Shown: positions 1 to 9,900 of the stretch, one piece after another
Layout: the number at the start of each line of letters is the position of its first letter
Position numbering within the stretch: the stretch's first letter is position 1
From: Candidatus Fermentibacterota bacterium
GTDB lineage: Bacteria > JAFGKV01
Length of the DNA: 64,000 nucleotides
Reading direction: 5' to 3'
Assembly (NCBI GenBank): GCA_016928395.1
Contig: JAFGKV010000238.1
Span: 20,341 to 84,340, forward strand
The notes under the pieces: generated by a model
What the model saw: only the letters and a program-made list of their open reading frames with translations
What the model was told of the DNA's origin: nothing
Databases searched by the model: none
Translations under genes and position numbers: made by a program

Positions 1-2
1 AT

Positions 3-1736
3 CGCCTGGGCAAGTGGCCCTGGCCGAGAAGTGTCTTCCATCCCGTGGTCGACTATCTGGCCCGATCCGGCGCACAGGTGATTGGCTTCGACCTGTACTT
101 CCCCGTAGAGAGTGCGACTCAGCCCGAGGAAGACCGACGCCTGGTGAACGCCGCGCTACGAGCAGGCAACACCTGTCACGCGGTCGCTGCCGCCGGTTCT
201 AGGGGAGAGGTGACCCCTGATGATGTTCGGGCTCTCATCTCGGAACGATTCGGTGTGTCCTGCCGGGAGCGGCACGAAGAGTTCGAGCGACTTCTTACAC
301 CGTTTCCCGCTCTTCTGGATGCCTGTGATTGCTTGGGGCACGTTAATGTCCCCCGCGACGTAGACGGTGTGGCGCGGCGGGTGCCGATGGTGGTGTCAAG
401 CCAGGGCATGACCGTGCCCGCCCTGAGCGCAGCCATGTGGTTGTGGGCCCATGATCTCGGCCCACGGGACCTCCTCTGTGGCACGAAGCACATTGTCCTG
501 GGAGAGCCGGGCCCTCGAATACCTGTTGACCATCGGGGACGAGCCCTGTTGCGCTTCGGCAGGCACCCGCGTGTTCCAGTTCCCTTCTCGTCGGTGCTTC
601 ATGTGGCGTTGGCCGAGGCCGAGGGTAAAGAGCCCGATTGGCGGGGAGAAACACTGCCACCGGTCTCATCTGAGATGTTCCGCGATCGCACGGTGATCAT
701 TGCCTTGACCGCCTCGGGGCTTTTCGATCTAGTGTCGACCCCGCTGGGAAGGAGTGTTCCGGGCGTTGAGATCCAGGCCACAGCACTGGAGAACATCCTT
801 GTGGATGGGTTCGTTCGGGCGGCCTGGCCGGGCATAGCCGTGGCCGTGGCAGTCGTGTTGGCCGTTCTTCCCGGCGTGGCGCTTCGACGCTGGTCCACCA
901 CGGGCGGGCTGGCTCTATCGGGTGTTCTTGGCGGTGTCTATGTGGGCGCGGACGTGGTGATGCTCGGGCGCGGTACGTGGATGGCATTGTCCATGCCCCT
1001 GGCTGCCTTGGCGCTGGGAACGGCGGGTCACGTGGTGGCCCTGTACCTTTCGGAAGGTCGCGAGAAACGGCGATACCGCCAGACATTCTCCCGCTATGTG
1101 AGCCGGCAGGTCGTGGAAGAGTTGCTGCGTGATCCAAATGAGGTGCGTCTGAAAGGCGAGCAGCGGGAGATCACCGTACTCTTCTGCGATATCCGCGGGT
1201 TCACTACCTTCTCGGAGACCAAGGCGCCCGAGGACGTCGTGGCCATCCTTGATGAGTTCCTTAGTGCCATGGTCGACGTGGTCTTCGCCCATGGCGGGAC
1301 ACTGGACAAGTTCCTGGGAGACGGCATGATGGTGTTCTACGGGGCGCCGGGGGCGCTGCCCGATCATGCAGAGCGAGCGGTGTTGACGGGGCTAGCCATG
1401 TTGCACAAGCTTGAGGAGTTGAATGCGCGCTGGATCGTGAGAAATTGGCCCGCGCTACGCCTGGGTGTCGGTATCAATACGGGGCCTGCCATCGTGGGCA
1501 GTATAGGGAGCAAGGAGCGCATGGAGTACACGGCCATTGGGGATACGGTCAATACCGCCAGCAGGGTTCAGGCGCTGAACAAGGAACTTGAGACGTCAAT
1601 CCTCGTTACCGGGGCCACGGTCGAGAGCGTTGGCGGGAACCTCTGCTTCACACCGCGCGGCTCATGGAAGGTCCGCGGGCGGCAGCAGGAGGTCAAGCTG
1701 TTCGAGCCGATCTGCACGGAGGATGTCGATGCCTGA
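3..1736 (+). CDS. CHASE2-domain class III adenylate cyclase, 5'-truncated by the window
   Basis: Makes cAMP from ATP at the inner membrane. The frame is open to the left edge, and the residues before the first GTG (position 45) already read like CHASE2 (GKWPWPRSVFHPVVDYL, then GAQVIGFDLYFP), so the true start lies upstream. Order: extracytoplasmic CHASE2 sensor, about three TM helices (roughly 820-1050), then the cyclase domain. The two metal-binding aspartates are in FCDIRGFT and GDGMMVFYGAP, the transition-state Asn/Arg in GDTVNTASR. The lysine in LDKFLGDG and the aspartate in AIGDTVN are the adenine-specifying residues, so adenylate rather than guanylate cyclase. It overlaps the start of a cNMP-binding channel gene by a few bases, so the likely effector of its product is its operon partner. 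The family call is firm; the CHASE2 ligand is unknown. Confidence 0.93.
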   Translation, partial: RLGKWPWPRSVFHPVVDYLARSGAQVIGFDLYFPVESATQPEEDRRLVNAALRAGNTCHAVAAAGSRGEVTPDDVRALISERFGVSCRERHEEFERLLTPFPALLDACDCLGHVNVPRDVDGVARRVPMVVSSQGMTVPALSAAMWLWAHDLGPRDLLCGTKHIVLGEPGPRIPVDHRGRALLRFGRHPRVPVPFSSVLHVALAEAEGKEPDWRGETLPPVSSEMFRDRTVIIALTASGLFDLVSTPLGRSVPGVEIQATALENILVDGFVRAAWPGIAVAVAVVLAVLPGVALRRWSTTGGLALSGVLGGVYVGADVVMLGRGTWMALSMPLAALALGTAGHVVALYLSEGREKRRYRQTFSRYVSRQVVEELLRDPNEVRLKGEQREITVLFCDIRGFTTFSETKAPEDVVAILDEFLSAMVDVVFAHGGTLDKFLGDGMMVFYGAPGALPDHAERAVLTGLAMLHKLEELNARWIVRNWPALRLGVGINTGPAIVGSIGSKERMEYTAIGDTVNTASRVQALNKELETSILVTGATVESVGGNLCFTPRGSWKVRGRQQEVKLFEPICTEDVDA

Positions 1737-3342
1737 GTGGGGCATGCGCCTTGTCATGTCGTTGGGATTCGTTCTTGGACTCATGATTGTCCGTGCCATT
1801 GTCCACGGCGGGTTTCGGGTTCAGAAGGGGAGGAATCTCTCCGCCTTGGTGGTGTTTACTGCGGGTGTGCGGGTGATGCTGGGCACCCTCTCTCATGTTG
1901 ATCTTCTCGGTCCGTTCCACCCATTGACCGGAGCGGAGACCGTCCGTGCCGTCAATGGCGTTCTTGCACTCTGGGTGCTCATCCTCGTCATCCAATTCCT
2001 CGAGCCATTCCTTTTCGCCTGGATGGTTCCCGCGTCTCGCCGCAAGAGCTTCCCCACCATCCTGCGCGACATGGTTCGTGTGTTTCTGATGATCATCGTG
2101 GTCATGTCGGTACTCAAGACGGGGTTCGGCGTTGGGCTCGGGCATCTTCTTACCACCAGCGCCATCCTCTCGGCGGTCATCGGTCTTGCACTCCAGAGTA
2201 CCCTGAACAATATCCTGGCTGGCATCACCATCTTTGTGGAGAAGCCTTTCGAGGTCGGCGATTGGATAGGTTTAGGGGACAGAGAGGGCATGGTTGATCA
2301 AATGAGCTGGCGGGCTACCCGGATCTGGACCCGCGATAATGACTATGTAGTTGTCCCCAACAGTGTCCTGGCTGAGGGCCAACTGGTGAACTACACCAAG
2401 CCGGCCCAGCTTCACCGGGAACACTTCCCTATCGGCGTGAGCTACTCCGCCCCGCCCAACAAGGTGAAGAAGGTATTGCTGGAAATTGCCCGCGATGCAT
2501 CGCGTCATGGGATCATGCCTGACCCTCCCCCTGAGGTGCTCCTAAGATCCTACGATGATTTCTCGATCGAGTATGACCTCCGGTTCTGGATCGAAGACTT
2601 CCGGAGGCGTGATGTCATTCAAGACGCAGTCCGCTCTAGGGTATGGTACTACTTCCGGAGACACGGTATCGAGATTCCGTTTCCCATCCGGGATGTTGTT
2701 CTGCGGCCTTTGTCGCGCAAGGACTCGGAAGATCGAGGCCGCCGTCAGCGCACGGAGATACTCGATGCGCTTCGTCACGTATCAATCCTGCAACCCCTGG
2801 CGGATGAGGATCTTGAGCGTCTCGTGCCCGAAGTACTGCTCCAGAGCTACGCCTCGGGTGAAAACCTGGTCGTCCAGGACGATTCAGGTGACTGCTTCTA
2901 CATCATCCTTAAAGGCCGTGCCGGGGTGTTCGTTCTCAATGACCGAGGCATTGAGATTGAAGTCGCCACCCTCAGTCGGCACGACCACTTTGGCGAGATG
3001 AGCCTGCTGACCGGTGAGGCACGTAATGCGACGGTCAGGGCCGCGGAGGATTGCATTGTCGCCGTGGTCAGTCGGGATGCGTTCAAGCACGTCATCGAAT
3101 CCAATACCGCCATCCTTGAGGCGTTGACGGAGATCGTACACGCCAGGCTGGAGACCAATCGGCAGCGCCTGGCGGCCTCAGGCAAGGCGGGCGACGAGCT
3201 TCCTCCCGAGCGGGATAAGGGATGGGTTCGATCGACCATGGAGAACCTGCTGGGCGTCGGTCTGCTGCGTGGCTTGACTCGGAAGGGCTCTGGAGGTAAC
3301 GTCGAACCGAAAGGTTCACGCTCTAGAGGAGGAGATGGCTAG
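1729..3342 (+). CDS. MscS-family channel with C-terminal cyclic-nucleotide-binding domain
   Basis: Probable cyclic-nucleotide-modulated mechanosensitive-type channel, 537 aa. N-terminal TM helices lead into the MscS pore-lining helix and beta domain (AVIGLALQSTLNNILAGI, then VEKPFEVGDWI and VVPNSVLAEGQLVNY). From about residue 345 comes a cNMP-binding fold whose phosphate-binding cassette is intact (FGEMSLLTGEARNATVRA, with the ligand-contacting Glu and Arg). ATG 1729 is preferred because GGAGG at 1718-1722 is six bases away; ATG 1723 is in frame but too close. The gene overlaps the end of the adenylate cyclase, implying translational coupling. Bacterial cNMP-gated MscS (bCNG) channels are a known family, mostly reported as insensitive or weakly sensitive to tension. 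A direct cyclase-to-channel circuit is inference from order and domains. Confidence 0.92.
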   Translation: MPEWGMRLVMSLGFVLGLMIVRAIVHGGFRVQKGRNLSALVVFTAGVRVMLGTLSHVDLLGPFHPLTGAETVRAVNGVLALWVLILVIQFLEPFLFAWMVPASRRKSFPTILRDMVRVFLMIIVVMSVLKTGFGVGLGHLLTTSAILSAVIGLALQSTLNNILAGITIFVEKPFEVGDWIGLGDREGMVDQMSWRATRIWTRDNDYVVVPNSVLAEGQLVNYTKPAQLHREHFPIGVSYSAPPNKVKKVLLEIARDASRHGIMPDPPPEVLLRSYDDFSIEYDLRFWIEDFRRRDVIQDAVRSRVWYYFRRHGIEIPFPIRDVVLRPLSRKDSEDRGRRQRTEILDALRHVSILQPLADEDLERLVPEVLLQSYASGENLVVQDDSGDCFYIILKGRAGVFVLNDRGIEIEVATLSRHDHFGEMSLLTGEARNATVRAAEDCIVAVVSRDAFKHVIESNTAILEALTEIVHARLETNRQRLAASGKAGDELPPERDKGWVRSTMENLLGVGLLRGLTRKGSGGNVEPKGSRSRGGDG

Positions 3343-4212
3343 GTGAAGGCTCTTCTTGCCGTCGTACTTGTGATGCTCAACCATATTCAGGCAGTTTCGT
3401 GGCCGGCTGCCACTTCTGTTCTATTCGCCGGTGACGGGGCTAGTTGTGAGCTGAGGATCTCTGCCAGCACGTCACCCCGTCCGTTGTGGGAGGGGCGAAT
3501 TCTGGCAAAGGACTCGCGAGTGAGGGTCATCAATCGCCGCGCAGCGGGCACCATACCGCCCGGTCCTGAGGAATTGCTCTGGACCGGGAAGGGCATCGTC
3601 AGGTTCATGGGCGGTCGTCCCGGCGAGTTCTCGCCCGGCCCGGCTCTCACTCTGGCCGAGGTCTACTTGCTTGCCGATTTCTTGGTCCCGCTGTGGACAC
3701 CGTTGTCAACCGAGGATGAGCATAGGCTTCCGCTCGAAAGCGGGTTGGGGCGCGGCTACCTCACCGTCTTGCAGGATGGCAGACCCGAGTCATTGGTGGT
3801 CAACCCATTATCCCGGCCTCTGTGGGATGGCAGCAGCGCGCTGTGCATCACGTTCGAGCACAAAGGTGAGAGCGCTCCATGGCACGTGGCTAGGCTTACG
3901 GGATCTGGCGGAACGTCGCTCATCCTGGAGAGGCTCAGGTTCCGCCGGGACAAGCTTTCTGACGACGTGTTTGCCGTGGAGAATGAAGGAGGTCTCAGGC
4001 TGGCCGACCTTTCCAAGCCGCTGGGCGCGCTTGTCGGTTCGGATGCTGGGGGTTATGCCGAGACGGCGGGGTCCTCTGCGGCATTCAAGTCATCGAAGAC
4101 GGTCAGCAGCGGAGGAAAGGGGTCTCTCTACCTGGGTCCAGTGCCGACGCCCGATGAGGTCGATAGATTCCTCCACGAGGGGAAATTGGGGAGGTACGCC
4201 GATGAGGAGTAG
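3343..4212 (+). CDS. Exported protein of unknown function
   Basis: A 289-aa protein I do not recognise. GTG 3343 directly follows the channel stop codon and has a strong AGAGGAGGAG ribosome site at 3326-3335. The N-terminus is a classical signal peptide (MKALLAVVLVMLNHIQAVSW), so it is exported to the periplasm or beyond. The rest looks globular and mostly beta, with no catalytic motif I can name; the last 40 residues are Ser/Gly-rich followed by an acidic tail. It overlaps the start of the downstream M48 protease by 11 bases, so the two are probably co-translated and may work together in the envelope. Confidence 0.75.
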   Translation: MKALLAVVLVMLNHIQAVSWPAATSVLFAGDGASCELRISASTSPRPLWEGRILAKDSRVRVINRRAAGTIPPGPEELLWTGKGIVRFMGGRPGEFSPGPALTLAEVYLLADFLVPLWTPLSTEDEHRLPLESGLGRGYLTVLQDGRPESLVVNPLSRPLWDGSSALCITFEHKGESAPWHVARLTGSGGTSLILERLRFRRDKLSDDVFAVENEGGLRLADLSKPLGALVGSDAGGYAETAGSSAAFKSSKTVSSGGKGSLYLGPVPTPDEVDRFLHEGKLGRYADEE

Positions 4213-5041
4213 AACCCTGATGAGACTGGTCTGGGCGGTGGCCGTAGTGTTGGTGGTGGCCTCCAGTGCCTTGGCCCTACCGAGGATCGACATCGGCAAG
4301 GTCAAGAAGGCACGGGACACGCTGAAGGAAGTGAAACGGCTTCTCCCGATTTCGACGGAGGAGGAGATCGCTATCGGGAAACGTGTGGCGGCCAGGCTGC
4401 AGGAGACTTACGGGGTGTACAAGAATCGAGAGGTCGAGCAGTATGTGGCGCTGGTAGGGACCGCAGTCTCGTGGCGAAGCACCCGGCGTGACGTCGAGTA
4501 TATCTTCTCGATTCTCGACACCGAAGAGGTCAATGCCTACGCCGCGCCCGGAGGTTTCATCCTCATCAGCAGAGGCTTGCTAAGCCGCATGCAGAGCGAG
4601 GCCGAACTGGCCACGATTCTCGGGCATGAAATCTGGCACGTAGAAGCCCGCCATGAGATGAAGAGGGTGCAGCAGGCACAGATTGCCGGCACCCTCGTCT
4701 CGAAAGCTTTGTCAGCCATGACGGGGGAAGAGATAGATCAGGTGGCGGATCTCTGCTTGGAGGTATTGCAGAAGGGGAGGTCCAAGGAGGTGGAACTGGA
4801 GACGGATGTGCAAGGAGCGCGGCTTGCGTCGGAGGTCGGGTACGCACCGCGCGCGCTCCTCGTCCTCTTGTCACGCTTGGGGGGAGCATCGTCTGAGAGC
4901 GCACTCAAGCAACTTATGTCTACTCACCCGAAGACAACGGAACGTATCGGTGTGTTGCAGAAGAAGTACGGCAGCGACCTAAGTGGGTCGCTGGTGGAGA
5001 ACCGGTTCATGGTGCAGATTCAACCCCTGCACAAGTCCTAG
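4202..5041 (+). CDS. Periplasmic M48-family zinc metalloprotease (BepA/YfgC- or LoiP-like)
   Basis: A 279-aa secreted zinc peptidase. ATG 4202 is chosen because GGGGAGG (4188-4194) sits seven bases upstream and the product begins with a signal peptide (MRSRTLMRLVWAVAVVLVV...ALA). The zinc site is HEIWHVEARH (an HExxH motif), with the third ligand in ELETDVQGARLA. The family block NAYAAPGGFILISRGLL precedes it. There is no TPR domain after the peptidase, so it resembles the short LoiP/YcaL type more than full-length BepA. Members degrade or chaperone misfolded outer-membrane proteins, which fits a neighbourhood with a barrel protein at 5964. The M48 call is firm; the substrate is inference. 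Confidence 0.92.
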   Translation: MRSRTLMRLVWAVAVVLVVASSALALPRIDIGKVKKARDTLKEVKRLLPISTEEEIAIGKRVAARLQETYGVYKNREVEQYVALVGTAVSWRSTRRDVEYIFSILDTEEVNAYAAPGGFILISRGLLSRMQSEAELATILGHEIWHVEARHEMKRVQQAQIAGTLVSKALSAMTGEEIDQVADLCLEVLQKGRSKEVELETDVQGARLASEVGYAPRALLVLLSRLGGASSESALKQLMSTHPKTTERIGVLQKKYGSDLSGSLVENRFMVQIQPLHKS

Positions 5042-5073
5042 TCAGTCCACATGAGAGGAGGAAATCTCTGACC

Positions 5074-5325
5074 ATGCGCAAGAAGATCGCTGGAGTGCTG
5101 CTGACCCTCTTGGGTATCGTGGCGGCCATTGGGTGGTCATTTTCGGAAACAGCTCACTTCGAGTCGGCAGACACTGCGCTCGGCGGTGACCTCGTGGACA
5201 AGGGACGCATACTGTGGCAGCCGGAGAGCGGATTTGTCCTGCACGCCGTCTTGTCACAGTTCGTTGCCATAGCTTTGGGTGTGATGGGGATTGTCCTGGT
5301 CGCCCGACGCTCTCTTGCGGACTAG
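5074..5325 (+). CDS. Small two-TM membrane protein
   Basis: An 83-aa protein with GAGAGGAGG upstream of ATG 5074. One hydrophobic helix is at each end (about residues 5-22 and 58-77), with a roughly 30-residue polar loop between them. I do not recognise a family. It sits in the same run as the M48 protease and the next small membrane gene (the start codon follows within 16 bases), so it is likely co-expressed. Real-gene support is the strong ribosome site, tight spacing and membrane topology. Confidence 0.65.
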   Translation: MRKKIAGVLLTLLGIVAAIGWSFSETAHFESADTALGGDLVDKGRILWQPESGFVLHAVLSQFVAIALGVMGIVLVARRSLAD

Positions 5326-5340
5326 GTGAGGAGGAGAATC

Positions 5341-5517
5341 ATGGCAGGTGCCATACTTGGATGGGTCCTCATTGCACTGGCGGCAGCGATCCCCGGGCTG
5401 GCCGCGTTTCTCTTCGGGTGGGACAGGATCGCACTCTCCAAGCAGTACATGTGGCTCGGAATCGCTGCGGTCCTGCTGTGGTCCGGCCTCAACTCCCTCC
5501 GCCGTCGCATGGAATAG
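5341..5517 (+). CDS. Very small two-TM membrane protein
   Basis: A 58-aa, almost entirely hydrophobic protein (two TM helices, ending LNSLRRRME). ATG 5341 is preferred over the upstream in-frame GTG 5326 because GAGGAGGAG (5328-5336) is positioned as its ribosome site. No family recognised. It follows the 83-aa membrane gene directly and is probably part of the same transcript. Confidence 0.55.
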   Translation: MAGAILGWVLIALAAAIPGLAAFLFGWDRIALSKQYMWLGIAAVLLWSGLNSLRRRME

Positions 5518-5532
5518 CTCAGGTGCATCGCA

Positions 5533-5952
5533 GTGACGCAGGCTCGTGAGGCTGAAGCTGTACTCTCGGAGGAAGAGATCGCTGAACTCCGTGCCCGCGT
5601 TCGCAAGGAATTGGAGGCGGAGGAGGAAGAACGAATCAAGGCCTTGCAGCGGCAACGGGAGTCCCACGCATCTCGCACCGCCCGTGTTCGTGAGATAGAA
5701 CAAGAGGAAGAGGAGCGCTTCTACCAGGAGCGGGGCTATCGGCGTTTCGTGGATCGTTCCGGGAACGTGCGCTGGCTCAGCCCCGAGCAGGCGTCCCGGT
5801 GGGAGGAGGAACGTGCCCTGCACCAACGCCGCCGTCGCGCCATCAGCTATCGGCTGGCGAGCCGGAAGACGAGACGGCTCATCGTGATTGCCGTTGCTGG
5901 AGTCACGCTGGCACTATTCGCTGTGTTTCTCGCCGTGCTCAGGCGGGGTTGA
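5533..5952 (+). CDS. Coiled-coil protein with C-terminal TM anchor (paralogue of 37839-38351)
   Basis: A 139-aa protein with a GTG start and a weak AGGTG site at 5521. Residues 10-60 are a highly charged Glu/Arg coiled coil. A short conserved block follows (ERFYQERGYRRFVDRSG, then VRWLSP), then a basic stretch and a single C-terminal TM helix, making it a tail-anchored cytoplasmic protein by appearance. The same layout and block (ERFHRERGRVRYVSSGG, then VLWLSP) recur in the gene at 37839, so these are paralogues of a family I cannot name. Function unknown. Confidence 0.7.
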   Translation: MTQAREAEAVLSEEEIAELRARVRKELEAEEEERIKALQRQRESHASRTARVREIEQEEEERFYQERGYRRFVDRSGNVRWLSPEQASRWEEERALHQRRRRAISYRLASRKTRRLIVIAVAGVTLALFAVFLAVLRRG

Positions 5953-5963
5953 AAGGGGATTCG

Positions 5964-6557
5964 ATGGTGAGAGTCGCTCTCATGGTGCTGCTTGTTCCTT
6001 CTCTGGCCATGGCGGGCTTTCTAGAGGCCCGCAACGCGATCGGCATTAATCTCCAGACCTACAGTGGCCCTCAGCAGGCGTTCTACCGAGACCTGGGCGC
6101 GCAGCTCGTCTATGACGGTTATCCTGAATTTGGCTACGGCATAACCGTCAGGAGCTTCGGAACTGACCGCGTCGGCGCGGAACTGGTGTTCAACTATGCT
6201 GGCAAGTCGGGTTCCATCGATGGGTTGGGTCTCTCCACCATTCAGATCTGTCTCGGTCCCGTCTTCTCCATTCCGATTCTGGGTCAGAGCGAGTATGCAG
6301 TGCCTTTCGGATGCGCAGGGGTAGCGGTGGTACGATCCTCGGTCGACATCGACAGCCAGCTAGATATGGGCCTTTACCTCAAACTCGGTCTTCAGGGCAT
6401 CATCATGGATCATTTCGGCGTTGCCGGTATGATCGCGTACACCCGAGTCAGCGTGAAGTACCATGCCGACAAGGGGCTTGGGGGTGCCGGGTACATAGAG
6501 AAGAACTACCCGTTCGGCGACGGCACCTTCATACTCGAGCTCAGCTATTTTCCCTGA
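5964..6557 (+). CDS. Small outer-membrane beta-barrel-like protein
   Basis: A 197-aa exported protein. ATG 5964 follows GAAAGGGGA at 5951 and gives a short signal peptide (MVRVALMVLLVPSLAMA). The mature part is rich in alternating hydrophobic/aromatic strands with Gly turns and ends in an aromatic (ILELSYFP), typical of small outer-membrane barrels, although I cannot assign a named family. It is the last gene of the plus-strand group and faces the minus-strand operon that ends at 6920. Confidence 0.65.
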   Translation: MVRVALMVLLVPSLAMAGFLEARNAIGINLQTYSGPQQAFYRDLGAQLVYDGYPEFGYGITVRSFGTDRVGAELVFNYAGKSGSIDGLGLSTIQICLGPVFSIPILGQSEYAVPFGCAGVAVVRSSVDIDSQLDMGLYLKLGLQGIIMDHFGVAGMIAYTRVSVKYHADKGLGGAGYIEKNYPFGDGTFILELSYFP

Positions 6558-6919
6558 TTGATCCTCGAGGGGTCACCGAGCTACGACACAACGCGGCACT
6601 CCGGAGGCGTCTCGCTTCATTGGTTGGGGATACTCGCCCCCTCGTCGTGGGTGGACCCTGCGCCACGCATGGCGCCGATCCCTGTGCCGTCAGTCTATTT
6701 CCACGTTCGATAGGTCGGTTGTACCGCTACCTTTTTCACCATCTGCTGTATGCCTCAAGTATGGCTTCAGTGACCGTGTAATCCTCAAGGCCATCGGCCA
6801 CCCGCCGGACTCGCCGGGTCCTTTTCGCAAAGGCGTATCCGGCCCGCTCGATGTGGCGGCACAAGGGACGGGGTGCTGCCGCGTTCGCGGCAGCACCCCG
6901 GATGAGCCCTGCGGATCGT
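6558..6919. other. Convergent intergenic gap
   Basis: About 360 bp between two convergent genes. Apart from the stem-loop at 6869-6900 I see nothing: short open frames here lack ribosome sites and continue antisense into the neighbouring gene. Confidence 0.6.
6869..6900. terminator. Perfect 14-bp stem-loop between convergent genes
   Basis: CGGGGTGCTGCCGC and GCGGCAGCACCCCG pair perfectly over 14 bp around a four-base GTTC loop. It lies about 20 bases past the stop codon of the minus-strand operon. Neither strand has a T-run after it, so it is not a textbook intrinsic terminator. It could end or stabilise the long minus-strand transcript, or serve both directions. Confidence 0.65.
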
Positions 6920-9900
6920 CTACCGAAGAAGGACGATCAGATTACTTGCACTCTGCCCGCAGGCAACGAGCTGACAGTGATATGTGCCATTGGGAAGTGT
7001 CGTTCCATTTTGGTCAACGCCGTGCCAGCGAACTCCGTGTTCTCCCGCATCAAGCACTCCCAAGTCCATCCGTGACAGCACGCGGCCGGTCAAATCGCGC
7101 ACAAGCAACGTTGATCGCGAGGATCGAGGCACCGAGAAGGTAATGGCAACCTCTCCGGCTGCGGGGTTGGGCACAGGAGGGTGAAGCAGCAGTCGCGAGG
7201 GGTTCTCGGCGGGTGCTGCATGAACCCCAGTGCCGAACATGCCGGTATCCCGGTGATCCACCGGTATCAGGAATCCCGTGGTATCCCACGCCGCCGCAGC
7301 GGCGAAAGAGAGTGTAGTGGCGTAGGCGGTGTCGGCGTCTTGTTCGAGCGAGAACAGGATATTGCAGATTGCCCCTGTTCCCACGACCAGCGATGTTGCA
7401 TTCCGTCGCAGCGTCACGACCACCGAGCAGGCTGCCGCTACTGTCTCATCCACATGATAGCTGAGGACAAAGTCCTCGGCCCTACCTGCCAGCTCCACTC
7501 CTCCCTCCACAGGCACATGGGCGCCGTGCTCGGCGGAGTAGACCAGCGTGAAGCACAGGGAGTCAAGGCTGACGGGGTTGTATGTCTCGTTGTCCAACTC
7601 GATATCCACGGGATTGCCGGTCGAGCCCGGAGCGCCGGACCCGACGCCCACACAGAGGCGTACCGGGAGCTGGGCAACGAAGGTCTGGCCAGCAAGGTCA
7701 CTCATCAGATTGGCGATGGTGATCTCTTGGGGAAAGAAGCCCCAGGACACGCTGTCATCGTATGCCAGAGATGGCGTGATCTGATAGGCGAGGCCTCCCG
7801 GAACTGCTTCAAAGGAATAGGTCCCGACTGAGCTGGTGAAGGTGGAATCGGACCAGCCGCCGCTGAGGTGGACCGCAACGCCGGGCAGAGCCTCGCCATC
7901 TCTGCCGGCTATCGACCCCGTGATGGCATAGCGGGGGCGCACCCCAGTGAAGTCCCGATTGGTCTGTGGGGCGGTAAGGGGGTCAAACTGGTACGAGGGA
8001 GGCGTGAATGTCCACGCCCCTTCGGGAGGATCGTAGGAGGGTGTGACAGTGTAGGTTCTGCCGCCGGCAAGCGAAGAGAAGGAATACGACCCGTTGGCCG
8101 ACGTGGTCGTCGTGTCCACGGCTTCCCCGGCGAGTACCACGCGAACACCCTCCATCGACGCATTCGTTTCGTCTCGCACCGTGCCCGAGATCGTGTAGAA
8201 GGGCGGCGTGCCGACAAAGTCTTCGGCCCAGTGGTTGCTGTTCAGCAACTGAACGGTTCTGTTCTGTGGCTCGAAGGACCACGTGCCTTCTTGAGGAGTG
8301 TACGTCGGGGTGATCGTGTAGGTTTCGGCGCCCAGAAGGTTGCTGAACTGGAAGGAGCCTTGGGCATTGGTGGTCGTTTGCGCCTGCTGGAAACCGGACA
8401 GATTGACCGTGACCCCTTCCATCGGCACGCTCGCATAGCTCGTGATGGTACCACCGATGGTGTAGCGGGGGATACTGCCCGTGAAGTCCTGTCCCCATTG
8501 ATCGGCTTGAAGGTTGCTGTAGGTGCGATTCTGGGGGGAGAACGGCCAGGCACCAGCGATGTCCGAATAGGTGGGGGTGACGGTGTAGTTCCCTCCCGCG
8601 GCCAGATCAGAGAACGCATAGGTTCCGTCTCCTCCAGTCGTCACCTGGCCTGTCGACGACCCGGTGAGAGACACCACGGCGCCTGATAGAGGCGCGCCAG
8701 ACTCGGTACGCACTGTTCCGCCGATGGTATAGGCTGCCGCGATGGTCATCTGCCCCTGATAGGGGAAGAATCCCGGGTGCGTTACGGTCACCTCGATGGC
8801 GTCTTGCGTCGAGGGGGTGATCTGGAAGTAGGCGGTGCCGGAACCGTCGGCGTACCCGGCCTCATAGACCCCCGCGCCCCGCAGGCAGACCAGTGAACCC
8901 GAGACTCCCGTGGACACCGCCACGTTGGAGGTTCCCGTAGGAACCGTGGAGGGATGGCTCACATTCATTGTAGAGGGTTCTCTCGTCCACAGGGCCAGCT
9001 CCGGGTCTCCCAGGAGATTGTACTGACGCACCGTAACGGTCACCGTATCACTGGGCGGATAGTTGTAGGTCAGGTAGTACAGGCCCGCGTCGGTGATGGG
9101 GCCTATCCTGGTCAAGCCTTGATATGCCAGACCATCATAGATCCCCAAATCCAGGGTGTTGTTTGCATAGGTATGGGTGATGTGCGTGGCGCCGAAGAAG
9201 GCGATGGCACCACCCGCGGCGCGCATGAAGCTCTCGCCCAAACATTCGCCATACGCACCACCGGTATGGGTGAAATCCCCGGTGAGGCAAATGATACTGG
9301 TAACCAGGGGTCGCCTGGGGCCGTTCTGCATGAAGTAGCAGTAATCCTGGGTCCAGCCGATTTCGGCCAAGCGCTCCCTATCGGCGACTCCCCCGCGGTA
9401 GTTCAGGATGTTGCGTCCGTCATTGAGCTTCTGGAGAAGCTGCACGGCGGTGCCGCTGGGGGCAAACACCGAATCCACCTCATCGTACCCGAAGTTGAGA
9501 AGCCAATCCCGTACTATGCGTTTCGTGCCAGGGTGCGTCGGGTGCTCGGCGCCTGACGATACCGTGCCGCGTTCCATCCACGGGCCGTCACCTTCCCCCG
9601 ATTCGTACGAGAGGATCTTGTCGATCATGACCGCCAAGTCAGCGGTCCCCGCGGCAGGAAGCCTTCCCACGAAAACGTCAGGAAGCTCATCGTTCCCAAC
9701 GAATGTGCCATAGTAGCGGTCAGATTTGAGGTACCCACCAACAATGGGATTGTAGTAGTCATGGGTCGGCAACGCGGGATGATCGCCCACCAGGAGCACA
9801 TATTCCAAGGTTCCCGAAGTATTGTAGATGTCCCGGATGTACTGCCGTATGGCAGAATCCGTGGAGCCGGTCTGACTCAAGGTCGCCATCTGCGGCGCCA

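Noticed and set aside
7181-7831. 216-codon plus-strand frame inside the C25 gene
   Set aside because: Antisense shadow of a protein with clear domains on the other strand.
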